Shown one piece after another: positions 56,262 to 64,000 of a stretch of DNA of 64,000 nucleotides. The notes under the pieces were generated by a model. It worked only from the letters and a program-made list of their open reading frames with translations. It had not been told where the DNA came from and did no database searches. The stretch is from assembly GCA_003024785.1 (NCBI GenBank), contig PUQB01000134.1, positions 97,512 through 161,511 of the forward strand, given 5' to 3'. A program made the translations under genes and the position numbers. Position 1 is the stretch's first letter. Each line of letters starts with the position of its first letter. This DNA comes from Selaginella tamariscina. Lineage: Eukaryota; Streptophyta; Lycopodiopsida; Selaginellales; Selaginellaceae.

Positions 56262-58411
56262 TATGGCGAAGGCGACAGTGGGGCGCCAGTTGAGGGGTAT
56301 GATACTCCCCGTGCGGCATGGGCGTACATAAGCGAGCAGCGGGCGCCGATTCGGCAAGATGATGCAAGGAAGAGGAGGTACGATGAGCTGTATGACGATC
56401 AGAAGGTTAGCAAAGTTCCTTACTTGGGCACGTTAGAACCAGGTCCACGTCCAGGAAGAGCACTCAACCTTGTGGGTCTTCCAGACTTGAAGGATTTGGC
56501 TACAATGTGGTGTGCTTTGAGGCCAGGGGAGCAGATACTTGTGGTTGGGCCCAACGGCGATGGGAAAACATGCCGGCTCAGGGCATTAGCCTCTCTTCTA
56601 TGCTCTGCAGCACCTGTTGGTAACGTGGTTGTGTGCATATGGAATATGGAGCGTGCCAGGCACAATCTTGTCTCATGGTTTGTCGATGCTCTTAAGTTTG
56701 CATATTTCGAGAAGGCAGATGTAATTAGCAGGATCGACAATATCGGGGATAAGGCTTCACTTAAGCTTTTTCTTGATGAAAGGAAGGCCCTGAACGAGGA
56801 GTTCACTTTCATCGTTGATGGTGTCCAGGCCTTGGACACTCTGACGAGCGCTCAAAAGATGAGAATTGATGCTGATACTCGTGCAGCCTATAATGCTCTC
56901 ATGGACATCATTGCCGCTGACAAGATGGTCTTCGGGATTTCACCAAGGGCCATGCATTACAGGGAGTTCGTGAGGACGGCTGACCAGCTGATAAACTGTT
57001 TCCCCACGGAAGGTTTTACCGAGGTTACTAGTTATACCATCAGCGTCGTCTAATGCTCTACACTTTTTTTAGGATCAAAAGGAGACGTTTATGAGGAGTG
57101 CCTCTATTCTCGGTGCCGTCGTTGGTAATGACGAGAACCGACGACAGCAACTGGAGTTTTATGCAGCTAATCATCCGCATTCTCTGGATATCTTGGACCG
57201 GGCCGCTGTTAAAGTCGCCAGTATGAAACTACACCAAAGTCAAGGCCACATGAATGTGGATCCTGACACAGGGCGGTGGACATCGATAAAGTTCGCGGAC
57301 AAATTGACGCCTGAGAAAGTTGCGGAGCTTTTAGAGTCTGATGAAGATTGGGACTCGGTCATCACCGCATTTGTTGAGGATCCACACTTCCTCGCTATAA
57401 GAACGTGCATCAGGGTCTTGAGATTCAAGGTGACTTCAGCAACAGACAGACAGATTGTGGATGCGGATCAGAGGTATACATACAAGGATAAGTTCTGCAC
57501 TCCGTTCCTTCAACAGATCTACGTCGAAGAGTTTAGACAGAAAGAGTTGGAGAGTGACGAGTACGGGCCTTGGGTGTCGTATGCAAAGTTGGTAGTACGG
57601 AGTCCAACGCTCAACTGGTGTGAGGCTGGCTGGTTGTGCGAGAGGCTGTGTAACGATGTAATCTCACGCCGGGGATTACGCATTGATCCTCGTGGGTTCT
57701 TCCTCAAACCGACTGTCGATGAATACGTTTGCTGCCATTCCACCTTCTGTGAGGACTGGAAGGCTTAGCAAGGGAGCTGGCTTGATGTTTATACCTATCC
57801 AGTACAATTACGGGAGAATAGACGGGCTGGTTTTTCTTTAGGGACACGGCCGGCAAGCTCCATATCATTGGTTTGCAGTATACAACCAGCTTTGAGAAGC
57901 ATCTCCACTCAGAATCGGAGTTCATGAGCATTCGGGTTCTGGAGAAGTGGTACAAGAATGATATTCTGGAGGCGACACGCAGGGGTCAGGTGGAACTGGA
58001 TTACGTCTTCGTTTGCACGACGACGAAGCAGCCTGAACCTCAAAGGGAGCAAGTGAGGCTGCTCCGGAATGGAAGCCACATTGGGATTCTCAAGCATACA
58101 CGGCACGTCATCAGCTTTGAGGATGCTCTTCAGGATAGAGTGAACACAAACGTAAGGAGTGTTATACGAGACATGGCTGCTGCACGAGAGCGCTGCTTTG
58201 TGGACGTTCCTGGAGTGGTTGCTCCCGTTCTCCCTCCTTTGCAAGGAGTAGCATTGAGATGAGTAAGGCTCGGTTCAAGCGGCTTAGGAGATACGAGGCG
58301 GATGCCCTTGCTGTAAATGCGGACATCGAACCTACTTCCTACAAGTTACTTGGGGATCTTAAGCACAAGCTGTTGGATGATAAGGTCGTTGTTCTCGTTG
58401 ATGAGCAGTAA
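56262..58411 (+). pseudogene. broken P-loop NTPase gene, Crinkler/RHS-like
   Basis: An intronless, comparatively GC-rich coding stretch, clearly different from its AT-rich flanks. Visible parts are a P-loop (VVGPNGDGKT, about 56540-56569), a Walker-B-like FTFIVDGVQAL (about 56803-56835) typical of STAND/AAA-type ATPases, a middle region with KFADKLTPEKVAELL, and a C-terminal part with LQYTTSFEKH (about 57873-57900) and LDYVFVCTT. The layout of NTPase followed by a C-terminal domain with a QxTxxxxH-like word resembles the Crinkler/RHS (CR) class of eukaryotic effector proteins, whose C-terminal part is often a restriction-type nuclease. I recognise this from pattern, not from a search. The gene is broken in about three places and is treated as a fossil. 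Other P-loop families are possible. Confidence 0.5.
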
Positions 58412-59265
58412 AAACGAAGTTGTGGTTGAGGCAAAAGTCAATTATATAACCTATACTTGACCAAATCGTTTAGAAAAGTATACTACTGTAATTTAGTTTT
58501 CTTAATTAGCATAGTTGGTCATTTAAATAGTGACATTAATTATAATTATTATTTGCTGTAGTAAAACACTATTTAAATGAATAATTAATTAATTTATTTT
58601 TTTAAATTAAAAATAAAAATAGAATAAATATATTTATATATAAGAAAGCTTTAAGATTCAATATATGTATTTGATGTAATTTAAAATCATGATTTGATAA
58701 TGTTATACTTAAACCATTAAAGATTAAATATAAATCGTTTTGAGTTTATTTATTAATATAGAACTTATGTAATCATAAAATACTAAAAGATGCGTGTTCA
58801 ACTAGTCAAGTGGTGGTTAAAGTATGGATCTTCACTTAGTTTGTAACACGGTTATGACTGCTGTGAGTGTACATCGGATACTTGCGTGTGTGTGTGTGTG
58901 TTTGTGTGTGCTAAGCATGAAATCAATAATTCAAGTAGCAAAAATATTCAATATGGCCCATAGATGTCTAGCGGACTGTCTAGGCTATATGTGTTGCATC
59001 ATATATATGTAATGTATATATGATCATTGTATAAATCAATGGTGATGTACAAGGAAGAGATTAAGAACCAACAACTATTAAATGAAAGTTTACACACACA
59101 CGCACGCACATGCATATATGTGATGAGATTTGCATGTGGGTGCGTGTGTGTGTGTAGATTGAACCAATATTATTAATATAAGATGATCAAAAGCTTGAAC
59201 ATCAGGCAGTGAATGTGTGTGTACATAAATGCCTATGTACATATAAAGAAATGTGACATTAATTA
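58412..59265. other. AT-rich spacer with CA/GT tracts
   Basis: No gene is supported. GT and CA tracts lie at about 58884-58912, 59091-59110 and 59138-59155. The open frame at 58824-59012 overlaps one of these tracts and is not accepted. Confidence 0.55.
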
Positions 59266-59522
59266 TTAGATCTTACACATCCAATCATGTCTAGCGGGCT
59301 GTTGAATGGCAGAATACTGGCCGTAGAAATCAATGGCATCTGCTGTGAGATACGCCACAGCGCCAACGAAGGGAACTAGGTGCAGCAGCGTGCGTATGTT
59401 GCTCGTCTCCATGAATGTGGTGAGATTGAAATTACCTGACTTGTCCTTGCTCGCGACTCCTTGCTCACTGCCTCCTTCACCGCCTTAGCCGCCGTACTCA
59501 TCGCCCTCCTCGCCATCGCCAT
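59266..59522 (-). CDS. small unrecognised protein, possibly mitochondrial membrane protein
   Basis: Reading the minus strand from ATG at 59522 gives a basic, Ala-rich N-terminus (MAMARRAMSTAAKAVKEAV) that looks like a mitochondrial presequence. A second open part from about 59437 to the TAA at 59266-59268 reads SGNFNLTTFMETSNIRT, then the hydrophobic LLHLVPFVGAVAYLTADAI and a short hydrophilic tail. The two parts lie in different frames, and the sequence between them (AAGTCAGGTAATTTC) offers either a splice donor or a single-base slip. Composition is far above the AT-rich flanks. Upstream lie TTTTAGGGTTAGC and TTTTAGGGCTAA, telo-box-like words. I do not recognise the family. Total length would be about 80-85 residues. 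Confidence 0.4.
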
Positions 59523-60051
59523 CCTCCTCTTCTCCTCCTGATCCCAAAAGCTAACCCTAAAAACAGGGGATTAGCCCTAAAACAAAATTTTATGTATTTG
59601 ATACAATTAACTCTAAGACTAAATATAAATTAATATTTTATTATTTTTCTAATCATGTTGTATGGTTATTAATTAATTCTAATTTATTCTGATTTATTCT
59701 AGTTGTATTAAATTAGGTAAGTTTATTAGAAAGTTTAAATAATATAAAATTTTAATAATTTTATAACTTAGTCCAAATATGATTAAGATTACTTGTATAT
59801 ATAAACCTTAACTTGAATATGAAGGTTATATGAAAATTTGTATTATAAAATCTTTAATATTGTAATTACCTTATACAAGCTTTTTTTAATGTATTTTTTA
59901 TTGGATATTCTAATTAGACTTACTACAAATTTACAACTTAATGAGAACTATATATAAACTTACTGACTAAATAATATTCTTAGAAAGAATTAAGGCATAA
60001 TATAGGGCTATATATATAACACTATATTAGGGTTATTTTAGGTTATCTGCA
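59523..60051. other. AT-rich spacer; divergent upstream regions
   Basis: Two telo-box-like words (CTAACCCTAAAAA at about 59551 and TTAGCCCTAAAAC at about 59570) face the small minus-strand gene. On the other side TATATATATAAC at about 60010 and TTAGGGTTATTTTAGG at about 60027 precede the glycine-rich gene. The middle is AT-rich and empty. Confidence 0.45.
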
Positions 60052-60317
60052 ATGGGTAATTGTTTTGGTCGCTACCGGTATGGATACGGGGGACAAGCAT
60101 ACGGGGGACCTGCTGCAGGGTACGGAGGATACGGGGGACCTGCTGCAGGGTACGGAGGATATGGGGACCTGCTGCAGGGTACGGAGGATATGGGGGACCT
60201 GCAGGGTACGGAGGCGGAGGACATGCAGGATATGGAGGACATAATGGTCATCATGGGGGACACGGAGGAGGACACCATGGTGGGCACCAGGGAGGTCATC
60301 ACGGAGGGCACCATTAG
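60052..60317 (+). CDS. Gly/Tyr/His-rich protein with MGNC N-terminus
   Basis: ATG at 60052 starts MGNCFGRYRYGYGG; Gly2 with Cys4 is a typical N-myristoylation plus palmitoylation signal, which would tether the protein to a membrane. The body is made of GGPAAGYGGY units encoded by a 30-bp tandem repeat, and the tail is GYGG and GGHHGG/GHH repeats ending HH-TAG at 60315-60317. The frame shifts in the third DNA unit, which has four G where the others have five. Before it the frame encodes GGPAAGYGGY and after it the sister frame continues the same Gly/His pattern. The other frame runs to 60336 with an unconvincing acidic Met/Asp tail. No introns are seen. Function is unknown; glycine-rich proteins are diverse. 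Confidence 0.65.
60103..60191 (+). repeat. 30-bp coding tandem repeat, three full units
   Basis: Unit: five G, ACCTGCTGCAGGG, TACGGAGGATAC/T. Units at 60103-60132, 60133-60162 and 60163-60191 (29 bp, one G fewer), with a partial shortened unit after it. Near-identity of the copies suggests recent expansion. Confidence 0.93.
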
Positions 60318-63190
60318 CTGCCTGCTTATTTTATAGATCCGGCTTTTTAATACAATTTTCTCTGAATAAATCTGATCAGGTTTTAAGAGCGTATGTACAT
60401 GTGCACGTCTGTGTATGTGTTTGTTTTTAGATATTAATTTTATAACGCTGATAGATATATAATATTTATAAATATATACATAACTTTATATATATCGTTG
60501 ATCTAAATAACTTTGACTATAGCATACTTCTAAGGTTTTAATATACGTATAGAATTTTAACCAGTGTATATACATAGTATATTCTGTATGTATACACAGA
60601 ATGTATATATTTTATCAATATATACATATTATATTCATATATAAATACACATACATGTATTACAAAATATAATAAAGGTTTAAAATTGATAAAATTATTA
60701 AAATTTCTTAAGATTTAAAAAACGAAGAATAATTGTAATATGCGTACTTAAAAAACTTTATTTACACCCTTCACGCACACATACATCATTCATATATATT
60801 AGTGACCGGGTGCAAACTATGGGATTCTGGAGAACTGTAACTCCAATATGGGATCCTTGTCTGGTTTATGTTTTATATCTTATTAAAATGCAGAAGCATT
60901 TAATATAACATATTCTAACTTGTAAAAAAGCATGTTTCATGTCTTTATTATAATGTTTTTTAAAATCCTGGCTTTAAAAAAAATGAAAAAAAAATTATTA
61001 TAATACTTTTTGTTTAATGTCCACTCTAGAAGGAATTTACCATAATAAAAAGCTTTTGTATGATAAATGTTTTAACATAGAATTGAACAAGAAATCTAAC
61101 TTTTATCTTGCATAGTAATTTATCATAATCAAGAACTAGAAATCTAACATTTATTTAATAGAGCAATTTATCATAATCAACAATATTTAATATGAAAATC
61201 TTTAACATAGAATTGAATAAAAAATTTAATTTTATCTTGCGGAATAATTTTTAATTATCTTGTGGAATAGTTAACTCTAACTTTGATATCGCAAAGTAAT
61301 TTACATAATCAAAGTAGATACAGTCTTTGTTTCACAGCCTTAAATTGTAACTTAAATTGATTAAGACGTATTAGTACATCTTAATTAATTTAAGTTACAA
61401 TTTAAATGATCTTTCACATGCTCATTTTCTTTGTTATATTCAAAGTCTTCTTCTTTCGAAACTTAACAAGGACAAATGTTTTAACATAAAATTTGAATAT
61501 AAATTTAATTTTAATATTTTAATATTTGAAACTGTTTTAAAATCTTTACATCTTTTTATTAAATGATAAGCTACCACATCAAATGATGAAATTAATAATT
61601 ACATTTAAAACCTATTAAAATGAGAAAAAGATTCTCAATGTTTATTCATATTTACTTTGTGGATCTTCTTAATGAATCAATTAAATAATATAATTATTTT
61701 TAAGAAAGTTTAAAATTTAAATAATAAATTTAGATTTAACATTAATAATGACATGTGGTATGTAGTGCACAATCCGAATTAAATTTTAAAAAATACGATA
61801 ACATTTAATACAAATCTTAATTGAAATCTTACATTTTAGTTTAAACAAAAGATATCCATTGTTGAGTATATAATCTCAAAAGTGAAACATAAAATATTAA
61901 AAATAAATAAATTGAAATTAAAAAAATAAAAATGATATGTATTACCACATTTAATAATGGTTGTAATAATATATAACATTAAAAAGTTGTTCCAACACAA
62001 ACCCAAATAGGTTATATCATAAAGCAATTGTACATTATTTTTAAATTAAATAATAAAAGTAACAAAGTGAAACTTATCAATTACATTCCATTATGATTTT
62101 AAGTTTTAAAAAAATAATAAATGACCTCATCTTAAATACATAAAGCAATTCACTTAGTTATTTATAACAAGTTTCAATTGTATTTCATTAACATTTTTTA
62201 AATGTATTCAACTTAAGAGATTTATACTTTTTTACATAATGAATAATTTCATCTTGAATGGCAAATTAAAATTTACAATTCATTATATAGTAAATAACTT
62301 TATCTTGAATGAAATGATGCAAATGTATTTCATTAATATTTTTTAAACCCTTCAAAATAATGAAATTTTTTATTTTTAAATAAAATGTTTAACTGCATTC
62401 ATTAAAATTCTTAACTTATTAAAAATAGTGAATGATCTAGTTTAAAGAGAGAAAATAACTCACTTGGTTATTTATATTAAACTTTAAATTATGTATAGTT
62501 AGAAAAATATAAAATTAATATAAATAAAAATCAAAATATGAAAAAACATTATATAATAAGCATCAAACTGAATGAAAATTAGAGTGTAAAAGAGAAATAT
62601 TATTTATATTATGGATTAATCTCAGTCTCAATTAGGTTCCGATAAGTAATATTAAAAAAATTTAAAAACATGAAATTTTAGGTTCAAATTTGTTTTTTAA
62701 AATTAAAAAGTAAAGATTAAAATAGAGTTTTCGACTAATTATCATAAAAATCACATGCTTCTAATTATTCAATTTCTTAAAAACCATATGCAATGGTAAA
62801 ATTAAGGATTAATTATTATTCTAAGAACTTAACCCATACTTAAAAATAAAAAAAATGGCTAATACATACTTATTATATTGTCCATGGCTTTAACCTATCA
62901 TTATCATTTATAATTAGTTTGCATCTCGATCACATTCTCACTAATTAAAGATTAACCATATTGTAAGTTGTGTAAACATAATTTAAGAATAATACTTTAG
63001 GAACTCAAATATTAAAGATATTATGATTAGGATTGAACACCAGTCAACAGAAACTTCCTAAAGTATGTGTTCAATTTTCAAACTCTCTACAATCACTCAG
63101 TATATATACGAGCATATCTATTATTGTAAAGCATATTTTCTTTGTTCTCATCTATGGGTTTCAAGTGTGAACAATTGCTTAAACCTCTTC
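60318..63190. other. AT-rich gene desert
   Basis: Strongly AT-rich with no supportable gene or RNA. Degenerate repetition is visible at 61040-61260 (AACATAGAATTGAA(C/T)AA...AAATCTAAC...TTTATCTTG words repeated) and at 62140-62360 (CATTAACATTTTTTAAA and TCTTGAATG words repeated). A strong hairpin at 61341-61404 is listed separately. Confidence 0.6.
61341..61404. repeat. 26-bp near-perfect inverted repeat (hairpin)
   Basis: Left arm 61341-61366 and right arm 61379-61404 are reverse complements with one mismatch. The 12-base centre pairs further as GTA-TTAG-TAC. With almost 60 of 64 bases paired, it is far stronger than AT-richness alone would often give. Confidence 0.85.
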
Positions 63191-63199
63191 AATTAGGGG

Positions 63200-63623
63200 A
63201 TTTGGGAGCTCAAGCACAGAGTAGTCATGGCTCCCATGACAAGGTTAAGAAATGATCCTGTGTTCGAGGCCCTGGAGACTTGAGTATTCTTTACTACACA
63301 CAGAGGGCTTCCAAAGGAGGTCTTATAATCACTGAAGGTCAGTATATGGTATAATTAACCTTGCATCAAACTTATTAATTAATATATCTAAAATTCATAT
63401 TAATTGAATTAAAGTAATCCTGAAAGAGCAGAATATTAAATGAAAATCTGATGTCTTAGTTTACACAAAACCCTGCTTATATACAGGAGGTCTCCTGCCA
63501 CGTGGCACACATGCGACACGTGGCGCTGACACATGGGGCCAGATCACCACCCATGTGTCACTACGCATGTGCGTATATACACATGCGTATATACGGTACG
63601 TTACTGTAATTAGGTATCTTACA
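63200..63623 (-). repeat. 3' LTR of a second Ty3/gypsy element (partial limits)
   Basis: On the minus strand the LTR starts TGTAAGATACC at 63623, right after a purine-rich tract. It contains several ACGTG cores (GCCACGTGGC, ACACGTGGC at 63495-63530) and a TATA box CTGTATATAAGC at about 63487-63474. The distal end is not defined; 63200 is a guess from where composition falls. Confidence 0.55.
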
Positions 63624-64000
63624 CTATCCTCCCTCGCGGTTGTGTAGATGGTGATGGATTGATGGTCCTGGATCCGTGTGAGCTGGGCCATCTAAGGTAT
63701 GACCAAATGTATCAACGAGTCTCGAACGACAAACCGTTTCATTCGAACCACGTGAACTATCTCAACACTCATGAGATCCCACCAACTTTACTTGATATAC
63801 CTGAGGACCAACCTTTCGGAGTACTCGGTAGGGACCAAGCCACTTGTGTAATAAACCAGTTGCAAGCCCAGGTGCAGTCAGCTTGGGAAAACGTACCAGG
63901 ACTAAGTCACCGTCAGCAAAATCTGGTGGAATTTGATGTCGTGCATTGTAGAAGATTGCTGCCGCATTTGAGCTCGACCAAGATGTTCAGCAGACTCTGC
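63624..64000 (-). mobile_element. 3' end of a second Ty3/gypsy element: integrase GPY/F tail, cut by window edge
   Basis: The minus strand encodes DGDLVLVRFPKL and WLGPYRVLRKVGPQVYQVKL, the GPY/F C-terminal module of Ty3/gypsy integrase, between about 63930 and 63770. A purine-rich tract (GCGAGGGAGGAT) lies at about 63626-63637 before the LTR. No chromodomain is seen, so the lineage differs from the element at 47.8 kb. The remainder lies beyond 64000, so whether it is whole cannot be told. Confidence 0.75.

Noticed and set aside
60072-60314. 80-residue Pro/Tyr-rich minus-strand frame
   Set aside because: It is the mirror of the GYGG repeat on the plus strand, where the start context and MGNC signal favour the plus-strand gene.

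Overview
The window is nuclear DNA of a land plant. It holds spliced plant genes with GT-AG introns, a GT8 pectin-synthesis gene (GAUT), an RST1 gene, a plant-type mitochondrial EF-G, eukaryotic tRNA-Cys genes and a chromodomain Ty3/gypsy retrotransposon. The sequence does not fix the species. Intergenic DNA is extremely AT-rich, and dinucleotide microsatellites (CA/GT, CT/GA, TA) are unusually dense, many of them just inside introns.

Layout. 0.8-2.1 kb (minus): damaged expansin-like gene. 3.0-5.2 kb (plus): mitochondrial DUF1640/CCDC90 coiled-coil protein. 5.2-10.7 kb: AT-rich desert with degenerate tandem repeats. 10.9-12.9 kb (plus): intronless, GC-richer leucine-rich-repeat gene. 14.4-16.3 kb (plus): PP2A B56 (B') regulatory subunit. 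18.4-22.5 kb (plus): GAUT galacturonosyltransferase. 25.5-31.0 kb (minus): mitochondrial EF-G in about 21 exons. It lies head to head, 132 bp between start codons, with RST1 at 31.1-42.7 kb (plus, about 35 exons). 42.8-44.4 kb: large imperfect inverted repeat with a tRNA-Cys(GCA) gene in each arm. About 46-46.6 kb (minus): decayed hAT/DUF659 transposase. 47.8-55.1 kb: Ty3/gypsy chromovirus with near-identical LTRs and a CTTGG target duplication, inserted into an older antisense LTR of the same lineage. 56.3-58.4 kb (plus): broken P-loop NTPase gene resembling the Crinkler/RHS class. 59.3-59.5 kb (minus): small unrecognised gene. 60.05-60.3 kb (plus): Gly/Tyr/His-rich protein built on a 30-bp tandem repeat. 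63.2-64 kb (minus): LTR and integrase tail of a second Ty3/gypsy element, cut by the window edge.

A theme across all host genes is that conserved sequence and splice sites are well kept, yet the frame slips by one base at several points, often at short homopolymers. This looks more like residual assembly indels than independent death of seven or eight neighbouring genes, but the sequence alone cannot decide. The housekeeping genes serve separate processes: mitochondrial translation (EF-G), mitochondrial inner membrane (DUF1640), exosome/wax-related RST1, pectin synthesis in the Golgi (GAUT) and phosphatase targeting (B56). The only arrangement suggesting shared control is the EF-G/RST1 divergent promoter with its telo-boxes.
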